From assembly GCA_947626415.1 (NCBI GenBank), contig CANQSA010000001.1, positions 62,001 through 126,000 on the forward strand: a stretch of DNA of 64,000 bases, in the 5' to 3' direction. Below, one piece after another: positions 51,950 through 60,261 of this stretch. The notes under the pieces were generated by a model that had not been told where the DNA came from, did no database searches, and was given only the letters and a program-made list of their open reading frames with translations. The DNA comes from an uncultured Lachnospiraceae bacterium (GTDB taxonomy: Bacteria; Bacillota; Clostridia; Lachnospirales; Lachnospiraceae). Numbering within the stretch: position 1 is the first letter of the stretch; every line of letters begins with the position of its first letter. The translations under genes were made by a program, and so were the position numbers.

Positions 51950-53791
51950 CTATCGGTTCAGCACAAAGTACTGTTCATACCACACCAGAAATGAAAATAC
52001 CACCCAGATTTTGGATACCTGAAACCGTTTTCCGGCTCGGTGATCATCTAAGAGCTGCACCAGCAGGTCCGTGTGGAAAAACTGTTCCGCCCATTCGCTG
52101 GTAAAATACTTCTTGATCAGGTTATAGTATTTATCTTCCTTGATCCATGCCGGAAGCGGCGTAGGAAACGCCAGTTTCTTCCGGTTTGCGCTGATACTGT
52201 TCATCTCCCGGCCGGCCGCCTTCCGCAATGCCAGCTTGGTATTCTCCTTACTTACCCGATACTTGGTCGGGATCGTACTGGAAAGAGCAAAGATCTCCTT
52301 ATCCAGAAACGGCACCCGCAGCTCCAGCGAATGCGCCATACTCATTTTATCCGCTTTTAATAGGATTTCCTGCACCATCCAGCCGTGAATATCCATGTAC
52401 TGCATTTTGGTAATATCGTCATACTCCGGCACCTTGTCGTAAAACGGTTTGGTAAACCACTGCGGCGGTTTGGAATCATAGTGTTTCTTTAAATACCGGT
52501 CCCGTTCTCCCACCTTATAAACATTGGAGTTGCCGATATACCGTTCTTCGATGGACTGACTGCCCCGGATCAGGTAATTCCTGCCCTTGAAATCCGGCAG
52601 TTTCTTTGCCACGGCCGCGATTCCCTTCCGGATCGCCTTGGGCACGACCTTCTGATACCCCTGTACCGAAAGCGGTTCCTTATATACATTGTAGCCGCCG
52701 AACATCTCATCGGCGCCCTCACCGGACAGCACTACCTTCAGGTCCCGGGAGGCCCGCTCGCACACATGGTACAGATTGTTGGCGCTGGGGTTGCCCAGAG
52801 GTTCGTCCAGCTGATACTGTACGTCTGCAAAGCTCCCGAAATAATCGTCCGCGCTGATGATCTTCGGATAGTTGACCACCCCGATCTCATCCGCCAGCAT
52901 CTTGGCGTCGTCCGCTTCCGAATACGTATGATCCGCAAATCCGACCGTATAGGTCTTTACATCGTAGATCTTAGCCAGTTCACACGCTACATAGCTGGAA
53001 TCCACACCGGAGGACAGAAAACATCCGACCTCCACATCCGCGATCTTATGCGCCTCGACGGAAGCTGTCACCGTATCCGCGATTTCATCCACAAACTGAT
53101 CAAAACTCTTTTTCTGATCGGGATGAAACTCCACGTTGTAATATTTGGTTATGTTCATCCTGCCGTTTTCATATTCAAAATAATGCCCGGGCGCCAGCTT
53201 GTACACATTCTTAAACATGGTATTGTAGCCCGGAATGCAGGCGAAAGTCATATAATCCGGCAGCAGTTCCTCATTTAACTCCTTGACGAAATTGGGATGA
53301 TCCATAAACGCCTTGATCTCACTGGCAAAGAAGAACGTATCGTTCATCATGGCATAGTAAAACGGCTTAATCCCGAAGAAATCCCTGGCTCCGAACAGCT
53401 TCTGTTTCTTCTGATCCCAGATCACAAACGTAAACATACCGCGCAGTTTATTTAACAGATCGGCGCCGTACTCCTCATATCCGTGTACCAGAACTTCGGT
53501 GTCGCAATTCGTCTTAAAGATATGGCCTTTGGCGATCAGTTCCTCCCGCAGCTTCCGATAGTTATAGATCTCACCGTTGTAGATGATCGTAACCGTGCCG
53601 TCTTCATTCTGCATGGGCTGCGCGCCGCCTTCCACATCAATGATGCTGAGGCGCACATGTCCCAGCACCACATCTCCGTCAATATAATGGCTTCTGCCGT
53701 CCGGCCCCCTGTGGGCGATCCGATCCTGCATCCGCTCAATAACCGCTACATGATCCGGTGTCTTTCCGATATATCCTACAATTCCACACAT
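51950..53791 (-). CDS. asnB: Asparagine synthase (glutamine-hydrolysing)
   Basis: A 613-residue class B synthetase: Cys2 nucleophile (MCGIVGYIGK) and N-terminal glutaminase to about 200, then the AMP-forming synthetase domain with the P-loop SSGVDSSYVA and VLSGEGADEMFGGY. It amidates aspartate from glutamine and ATP. AGGAGAGG precedes the ATG. It lies between fbp and the M23 peptidase, each 15 bases apart, an operon with no obvious single theme. Confidence 0.96.
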   Translation of the reverse strand: MCGIVGYIGKTPDHVAVIERMQDRIAHRGPDGRSHYIDGDVVLGHVRLSIIDVEGGAQPMQNEDGTVTIIYNGEIYNYRKLREELIAKGHIFKTNCDTEVLVHGYEEYGADLLNKLRGMFTFVIWDQKKQKLFGARDFFGIKPFYYAMMNDTFFFASEIKAFMDHPNFVKELNEELLPDYMTFACIPGYNTMFKNVYKLAPGHYFEYENGRMNITKYYNVEFHPDQKKSFDQFVDEIADTVTASVEAHKIADVEVGCFLSSGVDSSYVACELAKIYDVKTYTVGFADHTYSEADDAKMLADEIGVVNYPKIISADDYFGSFADVQYQLDEPLGNPSANNLYHVCERASRDLKVVLSGEGADEMFGGYNVYKEPLSVQGYQKVVPKAIRKGIAAVAKKLPDFKGRNYLIRGSQSIEERYIGNSNVYKVGERDRYLKKHYDSKPPQWFTKPFYDKVPEYDDITKMQYMDIHGWMVQEILLKADKMSMAHSLELRVPFLDKEIFALSSTIPTKYRVSKENTKLALRKAAGREMNSISANRKKLAFPTPLPAWIKEDKYYNLIKKYFTSEWAEQFFHTDLLVQLLDDHRAGKRFQVSKIWVVFSFLVWYEQYFVLNR

Positions 53792-53806
53792 AGCTTTTGT
53801 CCTCTC

Positions 53807-55726
53807 CTAATACTTTTCTTTGATCCGGCCGCTCCGGTAAGCTTCGATCAGCCGTTCCAGCAGTAAAATATCGTTTCGCAGCTCCTCGCCCCGGTCTATA
53901 TCGTTTACGATAATCCGTTTTTCCATATGCTTGACTACGGTCACCTTCGGCGTCAGGAACGTCTCGCTGTTCACAAACGGCTTATGCTCCGCCAGCAGTA
54001 AATTTCTGGAAGAGAAGATCAGCGTATAGCCGCCGATGCCGGTACTGGAATGATAGGCTTTGGAAATCCCGCCGTCAATGATGAACAGCTTTCCGCCTGC
54101 CTTAATCGGATTCTCGCCCGCCTTCACCGGCACATGTCCGTTGATGATATGACAGTTTTCTCCCGAAAGTCCGAAGCGCTCCAGGATCATATCGCAGATC
54201 TCGGGATCGTCTACCCAGTCGTAATAGGGATTGCGCACTTCCACATGGGAAGCCTTGTCCGCGATAAAATACTGTTCAAAGGTAGACATCTTGCTTTTTC
54301 CGAACAGCGGCGACTGCGGCCCGCACCACAGATACCACATAAAATCACGGAACATATTGTCATTTTCCGGATGCTTGGAAGAAACCACAGCATTCTTAAT
54401 GGCCTCATTGATCAGATCCAGATACTCTTTGCCGCCGTAGATCAGCGGCCCGTTTACAAACATCCGCAGGCTGCCGTCTTCATTTAACGGAATACAGCCG
54501 TGGAACAGCAGATTGCCGTTTACAACCCGGTACATACTGCCCTTGGTATATAGAAATTTTATATGCTTCTGCAGCCGTTCGCTGTGCCGGAAGGAACTGA
54601 TGATAATATCCATCAGTTCTTTTTCCTCCGCGGTCAGGCGAAGCGGATCCGCCGGATCAACGGTAGGGAAATTCTTATCCTTCAGTTCATAGACCTTACC
54701 GTCCAGTTTGATCGTGCCCGCCGCGTAATCAATGCGTTCCAGCACGATCCGGTCATTCAGCTGATACTCCGGGTGTTTCCGATACAGCTGCCCTTCTTCT
54801 TTCAGCAGAATGATCATCATGGATTTAAACATTCTGGCCGCCAGATTGCTGTCTACCGGATCATATTTATTCTTGTCATAGGTTTTTGGAAGGAACTGGG
54901 TGCAGGGATCGTCCCCGTAAGTCTTCTCCGCGAAAATGCTGAGCGCCCGCAGATTGATGCCGTAGCCTTCTTCCAGAAAATCAAAGCTGTTATAGCGGAT
55001 ACTGTTGCAGATTGCCTGCGCCACACAGACCGGATTGCAGCAGGCCGCTCCCATCCAGAGGATATCGTGATTGCCCCACTGGATATCCAGCTCGTCCATC
55101 GTCATCAGTTCATCTACCAACCGGTCCGCATGCGGCCCCTTATCATAAATATCCCCGATAATATGCAGGCTGTCTACCGCAAGCTGCCGGATCATCAGGC
55201 ACACGCCGGTAATAAACTCTTCCGCCATCCCTGTCTGATAGATGGAATCGATAATACTGTTGTAATATAACGTCTTATTCTCATATTCTACATGCAAAAG
55301 CTCGTCAATGATATAGACATACTCCGCCGGAGCCTTTTTCCTGACCTTGGAACGAGTATACTTTTCAGAAATGGCCTTGATCACCTCGATCAGGCGGTAC
55401 ACATACACATGGAACCACTTCCTGTAATCCTCCCGTTTCGTCACCTGCTTTAAGATCCGCTTGGGATCGCAGATCAGTTCCGCCAGAAAATCCCGCTCTT
55501 CCTCTGTCACCGAGCTGTCAAAGATCTGTCCGATTCGGTCCCGGATATTGCCGGAAGCGGTTTTCAACAGTTGGGAAAACGCCTCGTATTCCCCGTGCAG
55601 ATCACTGAAAAAATACTCGGTTCCCTTCGGCAGCGCCAGGATCGCGTTCAGATTCACGATCTCCGCCGCCGCTTCTGTAATGGTCGGATATTCTTTGGCC
55701 AGCAGTTTCAGCGTCGTTGTATCCAT
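53807..55726 (-). CDS. fbp: Class III fructose-1,6-bisphosphatase
   Basis: A 639-residue FBPase of the class III family found in Firmicutes (B. subtilis Fbp type). Calcineurin-like metal motifs appear as YFFSDLHGEYEAF near residue 38, HIIGDIYDKGPHAD and QWGNHDILWMGAAC, with NGHVPVK and DGGISKAYH in the C-terminal half. It hydrolyses FBP to F6P in gluconeogenesis. AAAGGAGGGAAGGT precedes the ATG, 37 bases after the HPr gene. Confidence 0.96.
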   Translation of the reverse strand: MDTTTLKLLAKEYPTITEAAAEIVNLNAILALPKGTEYFFSDLHGEYEAFSQLLKTASGNIRDRIGQIFDSSVTEEERDFLAELICDPKRILKQVTKREDYRKWFHVYVYRLIEVIKAISEKYTRSKVRKKAPAEYVYIIDELLHVEYENKTLYYNSIIDSIYQTGMAEEFITGVCLMIRQLAVDSLHIIGDIYDKGPHADRLVDELMTMDELDIQWGNHDILWMGAACCNPVCVAQAICNSIRYNSFDFLEEGYGINLRALSIFAEKTYGDDPCTQFLPKTYDKNKYDPVDSNLAARMFKSMMIILLKEEGQLYRKHPEYQLNDRIVLERIDYAAGTIKLDGKVYELKDKNFPTVDPADPLRLTAEEKELMDIIISSFRHSERLQKHIKFLYTKGSMYRVVNGNLLFHGCIPLNEDGSLRMFVNGPLIYGGKEYLDLINEAIKNAVVSSKHPENDNMFRDFMWYLWCGPQSPLFGKSKMSTFEQYFIADKASHVEVRNPYYDWVDDPEICDMILERFGLSGENCHIINGHVPVKAGENPIKAGGKLFIIDGGISKAYHSSTGIGGYTLIFSSRNLLLAEHKPFVNSETFLTPKVTVVKHMEKRIIVNDIDRGEELRNDILLLERLIEAYRSGRIKEKY

Positions 55727-55763
55727 ACCTTCCCTCCTTTACACACAGAACTGTTTGCAGATC

Positions 55764-56018
55764 CTATAAGTTCTCAAATACGTTCTCTACTTCCCGCATT
55801 GCCTCTTCCTCATCCGGGCCGTCGCAGATCACTTCTACTTCGGATCCGCTCATGATGCATGCGGAAAACAGCATCATGATGCTTTTGGCGTCATAATCCT
55901 TTCCCTTATATTTCAGGGTAACGTCTGCCTTTTTTACAACCACCGCGTTGGCAAGGGCAGCGACCGCCTCCATGTGCAGTCCCTGAGAACCCGGAACCGT
56001 AATTACTTTTGAAATCAT
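55764..56018 (-). CDS. HPr-family phosphocarrier protein with altered His15 loop
   Basis: An 84-residue HPr homologue. His15 (QGLH) and the regulatory Ser46 (DAKSIMMLFS) are both present. The loop after His15 reads HMEAV instead of the usual HARPA, so Arg17 and Pro18, which stabilise phospho-His15, are missing. That makes normal phosphotransfer to IIA proteins unlikely and a regulatory, Crh-like role more plausible, though Crh normally has Gln at 15. AAAGGAG precedes the ATG. It is the first gene before fbp, which suggests carbon control. Confidence 0.85.
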   Translation of the reverse strand: MISKVITVPGSQGLHMEAVAALANAVVVKKADVTLKYKGKDYDAKSIMMLFSACIMSGSEVEVICDGPDEEEAMREVENVFENL

Positions 56019-56067
56019 ATATGATATCTCCTTTACTTATGTATTCTATAATAATTGCTCTCTCTCT

Positions 56068-56096
56068 ATCCTATGCTTTTTTTAGCGGAACATCAA
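56068..56096 (-). promoter_or_regulatory. Predicted promoter of the HPr-fbp-asnB-M23 operon
   Basis: Minus strand TTGATG (56091-56096), 17-base spacer, TAGGAT (56068-56073). Confidence 0.45.
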
Positions 56097-56130
56097 GTCT
56101 TTTTTTATATTTTCTGAGATTCGATAACAG

Positions 56131-56159
56131 TTGACATCCGAAAAGGTTGGGCTTACAAT
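56131..56159 (+). promoter_or_regulatory. Predicted sigma-A promoter of the ATP-grasp / Mur-ligase-like genes
   Basis: TTGACA (56131-56136), 17-base spacer, TACAAT (56154-56159), 42 bases before the ATG. Confidence 0.75.
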
Positions 56160-56200
56160 ACAATACGGTATGATACTTGAAACAGAAGATAGGAGAAATC

Positions 56201-57412
56201 ATGATTTTTACGGAGAAAGAATTTATCCCTATGCTGTTCGGCGGGGATATCAACACATACAGCGTCGCGCGCGCGTTTTATGAGGAATACGGCGTAAGCT
56301 CTTATGTATTCGGGAAATTTCCCAGCGGTCCCAGCTTTGGCAGCAAAATGATCACTTACGCCGCCAATAAAGAGATCGACACGGACCCGGTTTTTTTAGA
56401 TACCGTCCGGCAGTTCTGCGCGGCGCATTCGGACAAGACCGTGATCCTGATCGGCTGCGGTGACAGTTATGTCGCGCTGATCAGCAGACACAAGGCGGAA
56501 CTGCCTGCAAATACCATAGCGCCGTACATTGATTTTGACCTGATGGACCGGCTGCAGCACAAGGAATTATTTTATCAGCTTTGCGACAAACACGGCATTG
56601 ACTACCCTGCCACCGTGATCCACCGGAAAGAAATGGGACTTGATTTTACGCTTCCGTTTTCGTTCCCCGTGATCTTAAAGCCGTCGGACAGCGTCATGTA
56701 CTGGGAATATCCGTTTTCTACGCAGAAAAAGGTATATAAAATTGATACGCGGGAAGAATTAAACACGGTAATCACGCAGATTTATGAGGCCGGTTATCAC
56801 GACAGCCTGATCATTCAGGATACCATTCCCGGCAACGATGAATATATGCGGGTTCTGACCGCTTATTCCGGGAAGGACCGGCAGGTGAAAATGATGTGTC
56901 TGGGCCATGTGCTGTTAGAGGAGCATACGCCGCACGGACTGGGAAACCACGCAGTCATCATTACGGAACCCAATGAGGCGCTGATGCAGAAGGTAAAGCA
57001 GCTTCTGGATGAACTTGCCTACACCGGCTTTTCCAATTTCGATATCAAGTATGATACCCGGGACGGAAAATATAAATTCTTTGAGATCAACACCAGACAG
57101 GGCCGCAGCAACTATTATGTGACCGGCTCCGGTTTTAATCTGGCAAAATACATCGTGGAAGAATATATTTATAACCGGACGCTTCCGTTTGAGACGGCAA
57201 AAGAGGAACACCTCTGGTGGGTTGTGCCGAAGGGCGTTGCCTGCAAATATGTGAAGCAGCCGGAAAACCTTGCCAAAATGAAAGCGTTAGCCGCCGCGGG
57301 ACGAGCCGTAAATCCCATTTTTAAAAAGGGGGATTTTACCTGGAACCGCTGGCTGCGCATGGTCAAGAACCATTTGAGCCACTATCGGAAATTTAAGACC
57401 TATTATCATTGA
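56201..57412 (+). CDS. ATP-grasp carboxylate-amine ligase (D-aspartate-ligase-like)
   Basis: A 403-residue ATP-grasp protein. ATP-grasp features: FPVILKPSDSVMYW near residue 168 (phosphate-binding Lys), IIQDTIPGNDEYMRV near 215 and the metal-binding FFEINTRQGRSNYYVTGSG near 300. Overall form resembles the D-aspartate ligase group of Gram-positives (COG3919-like), which adds an amino acid to the stem-peptide lysine of peptidoglycan precursors. AGGAGAAATC precedes the ATG at 56201. It is followed 35 bases on by a Mur-ligase-like gene, so the pair may add residues to the same substrate. The exact substrate cannot be read from sequence. Confidence 0.8.
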   Translation: MIFTEKEFIPMLFGGDINTYSVARAFYEEYGVSSYVFGKFPSGPSFGSKMITYAANKEIDTDPVFLDTVRQFCAAHSDKTVILIGCGDSYVALISRHKAELPANTIAPYIDFDLMDRLQHKELFYQLCDKHGIDYPATVIHRKEMGLDFTLPFSFPVILKPSDSVMYWEYPFSTQKKVYKIDTREELNTVITQIYEAGYHDSLIIQDTIPGNDEYMRVLTAYSGKDRQVKMMCLGHVLLEEHTPHGLGNHAVIITEPNEALMQKVKQLLDELAYTGFSNFDIKYDTRDGKYKFFEINTRQGRSNYYVTGSGFNLAKYIVEEYIYNRTLPFETAKEEHLWWVVPKGVACKYVKQPENLAKMKALAAAGRAVNPIFKKGDFTWNRWLRMVKNHLSHYRKFKTYYH

Positions 57413-57447
57413 GCCGTATCATATTTGATAGCCAAACAGGAGAACAT

Positions 57448-58962
57448 ATGAAAAAATATTCCATTTCCGCTTATCTGGACCTGCTGACAGAAGCCGGGCT
57501 GGTCACGGAAGCCAATTTATATGACCAAAAGAATCTGGCGATTGAAAACCTGACCTTTGATTCCAGAGAAGTAACCCCCGGCACCCTGTTCGTCTGTAAG
57601 GGCGCCGCGTTTAAAGCCGCTTATCTGGAACAGTCTGTGGCAGACGGCGCTGTATTATATGTCAGCGAACAGAAGTATGAACTTAACCGGCCGGTTCCGT
57701 ACATTCTGGTATCGGATGTCCGAAAAGCCATGCCGATCCTGGGAAAATTCTTTTATGAAGATCCCTGCCGGAATTTCCGTCTGATCGGGGTGGGCGGCAC
57801 GAAGGGAAAATCTACGGTCGTTTACTATATCAAAGCGATTCTGGACGATTATTTGAAGGCCGCCGGACAGCCGGAATCCGCCATGATCTCATCGATCGAT
57901 ACCTATGACGGCGTGAAGCGGTTTGAATCGCATATTACCACGCCGGAATCGCTGGAACTGTTCCGGCATTTCCACAATGTGGCGGACAGCCATATCCCCT
58001 ATCTGTCGATGGAGGTTTCCAGTCAGGCGTTAAAATATGACCGGGTCGATGAAGTTGTATTTGACGTGGGGATTTTTATGAATATCTCGGAAGACCATAT
58101 CAGTCCCATCGAGCATCCGGATTTTGAAGACTATTTCGCTTCCAAGCTGAAGCTGTTCGCGCAGACGCGGACCGCCCTTGTCTGTACAGACAGCGATTAT
58201 CAGGAGCGGATCCTGGCAGAGGCGGCGGCCTCCGAGCGTCTGCTTACCTTCGGTACAAAAGCCGGCAGCGACATTTACGGCTATAACATCCGAAAAGTAA
58301 ACGATCAGATTTTATTTGACGTAAAATGCGACCGCTTTCAGGAGACCTTTATCCTGACGATGCCGGGTCTGTTTAATGTGGAAAACGCTCTGGCAGCGAT
58401 TGCCGCCGCTTATGTATTTGATATTCCGACGGAATATATCCACTCCGGACTGTTCCGGGCCCGTTCCGACGGCAGAATGGAATCTTTTCACAGCGAGGAC
58501 GGCAAGGTAGTCGCCATTGTGGACTATGCGCACAATAAACTGAGTTTCGAGAAATTATTCGACTCCACGAGAAAAGAATATCCGGAATCCGATATCGTTT
58601 CCATTTTCGGCTGTCCCGGAAAAAAAGCGCTGCTGCGCCGCCACGATCTGGGAACCATTGCCGGTATGTACGCGAAAAAAGTATATCTGGTTGCGGAAGA
58701 TCCGGGCGCGGAGCCTGTGATCGACATTTCCACGGACATCGCTCAATATGTGGCCGCCCAGAATTGCCCCTATGAAATGATCGAAGACCGCGGAGAAGCA
58801 ATTACCAAAGCGATCCTGGAGGTCGATTCTCCCACAGTCATCCTGATCACCGGGAAGGGAAATGAAACCCGGCAGAAATACGGCAGTCAGTATATCGACT
58901 GCAGATCCGATGTGGAATATACCAAACTGGCATTGGAACAATATAATAAAGAACACAAATAA
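57448..58962 (+). CDS. Mur-ligase-family (MurE-like) amide ligase with altered motifs
   Basis: A 504-residue three-domain Mur ligase. P-loop GVGGTKGKST near residue 117 (canonical MurE is GTNGKT), TTPESLEL, MEVSSQAL, NVENALAAIAA, GRMESF, VDYAHNK and GKGNETRQKYG are MurE-like. The DNPR motif that selects diaminopimelate is EDPG here, so the third amino acid is probably not meso-DAP. Either this is the L-lysine type of MurE or a paralogue with another substrate. Start ATG at 57448 has AGGAGAACAT upstream; a TTG 13 codons earlier overlaps the previous stop. Coupled with the ATP-grasp gene and convergent with the GSP-like gene, two bases between stops. Confidence 0.8.
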   Translation: MKKYSISAYLDLLTEAGLVTEANLYDQKNLAIENLTFDSREVTPGTLFVCKGAAFKAAYLEQSVADGAVLYVSEQKYELNRPVPYILVSDVRKAMPILGKFFYEDPCRNFRLIGVGGTKGKSTVVYYIKAILDDYLKAAGQPESAMISSIDTYDGVKRFESHITTPESLELFRHFHNVADSHIPYLSMEVSSQALKYDRVDEVVFDVGIFMNISEDHISPIEHPDFEDYFASKLKLFAQTRTALVCTDSDYQERILAEAAASERLLTFGTKAGSDIYGYNIRKVNDQILFDVKCDRFQETFILTMPGLFNVENALAAIAAAYVFDIPTEYIHSGLFRARSDGRMESFHSEDGKVVAIVDYAHNKLSFEKLFDSTRKEYPESDIVSIFGCPGKKALLRRHDLGTIAGMYAKKVYLVAEDPGAEPVIDISTDIAQYVAAQNCPYEMIEDRGEAITKAILEVDSPTVILITGKGNETRQKYGSQYIDCRSDVEYTKLALEQYNKEHK

Positions 58963-58964
58963 GA

Positions 58965-60257
58965 TCACAGCACATAAACCGGCACTGCCCGCTCATTCCG
59001 GTTGGTAACGATGGTATTGCCGTCTGACAGCCGGGAATAGATCCCGGCAAACTGCCCGTCATATACAAACAGTCCTGTCTGGTTTCCGTACAGGGCTGTT
59101 TTTGGTTCTGCTCCCGTACAGTCCACATTCCAGCTTAAAAACGGATGATAGTATTCCTGAACGATATAGTCTTCCGAACGGTGAAGGCGGATCAGGTTTT
59201 CCCATTCCGTATCACTATAGTCAAGTCCGGCAAATACTCCCGACGCTCCATAAGAATCCAGCGGTTTGATGATCCACTGCGCCCGTTTTTCAATCAGTTC
59301 CTCAGGCCGCAGTTCCCCGATTTTTGCCGTAAACGGAACATGCGCGTCTAAAAACGCCGCTTCCTCCGCCGTCAGGATCTGTCTGGTCATCGGATGCCGC
59401 ATCACATAGAACAGGGCTTTATTGTGCGCGACTTGTGTCTGCAGTCCGCCGATCAGACACACCGCCTGCTCTTTTGCCGCCTGCAAAAACGGCCGGACTT
59501 CCCCGGCATGTTCGGCAATATCGCTGGTCACGGCGCGGCGATAGATGATGTGGATCTGTTTTCCGGACGGAGAATAAAGAACGCCGTTTTGATAAGTCAG
59601 TTCCCGGATATCACAGATCTCCGCGGAGTATCCGTTTTCCCGAAAACGCTTTTCAAATTCCGCGAACTCCGGCAGATAGCCTTTATCCAGAAAATCCACG
59701 ATCGCCACATGCGGATCCGGCACCCGGCCCGCAAAGGCGGCGTAAATCCGGGAAACGGTCCTTACCCAGCTGTCAAACAGTTCAAACTGCCCGAACATTT
59801 CTTCCTCCGGCAGAGAAAACGCCTGATGCAGCAGCAGCTCTTCGATCATGGCGGAAGTGCCGTCTGTATTGATCTCACAGAACTTCCACTGCTTCGTATC
59901 CTCGTGATAATGAATATCCATGCGCATGATGGGGATCACAGACGCATATCCGGTGTCTATACAGATCCACTGCTCCATTTCCTCCGAAAATGGGAACAGC
60001 TTCCGATATTCCGGATTTTCTTTATAGTGAACGGTTATTTTTGCGAGAATCCGGTACATTGTCTCCGCAATCTGCCGGAAGATCGCGATATCCTCCCTGG
60101 TAAATACCTTCGGCAGCGCCAGCGTCTTAATGCAGCCGCCCTTTGTTTTGGCAAGCGCGGTCTGATTTAAAAATGCCTGCGCCGCTTTTCCCGCCGCGGT
60201 CCCGGTCTCCCAGTTCTCCAATAATTTTTCTTTCCACAATCGGTTTGCCAGTGCCAT
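58965..60257 (-). CDS. Glutathionylspermidine-synthase-like ATP-grasp ligase
   Basis: A 430-residue protein resembling the C-terminal synthetase domain of glutathionylspermidine synthases: WICIDTGYASVIPIMRMDIHY and FCEINTDGTSAMIEELL near 140-185, and IIKPLDSYGASGVFAG and VQEYYHPFLSWNVD near the end. The family joins a carboxylate to an amine with ATP. Start ATG at 60257 lies four bases after the beta-galactosidase stop; a nine-codon longer form overlaps it. The gene is the last of the GH operon but stops two bases from the Mur-like gene. Real substrate unknown. Confidence 0.75.
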   Translation of the reverse strand: MALANRLWKEKLLENWETGTAAGKAAQAFLNQTALAKTKGGCIKTLALPKVFTREDIAIFRQIAETMYRILAKITVHYKENPEYRKLFPFSEEMEQWICIDTGYASVIPIMRMDIHYHEDTKQWKFCEINTDGTSAMIEELLLHQAFSLPEEEMFGQFELFDSWVRTVSRIYAAFAGRVPDPHVAIVDFLDKGYLPEFAEFEKRFRENGYSAEICDIRELTYQNGVLYSPSGKQIHIIYRRAVTSDIAEHAGEVRPFLQAAKEQAVCLIGGLQTQVAHNKALFYVMRHPMTRQILTAEEAAFLDAHVPFTAKIGELRPEELIEKRAQWIIKPLDSYGASGVFAGLDYSDTEWENLIRLHRSEDYIVQEYYHPFLSWNVDCTGAEPKTALYGNQTGLFVYDGQFAGIYSRLSDGNTIVTNRNERAVPVYVL

Positions 60258-60261
60258 CGTT

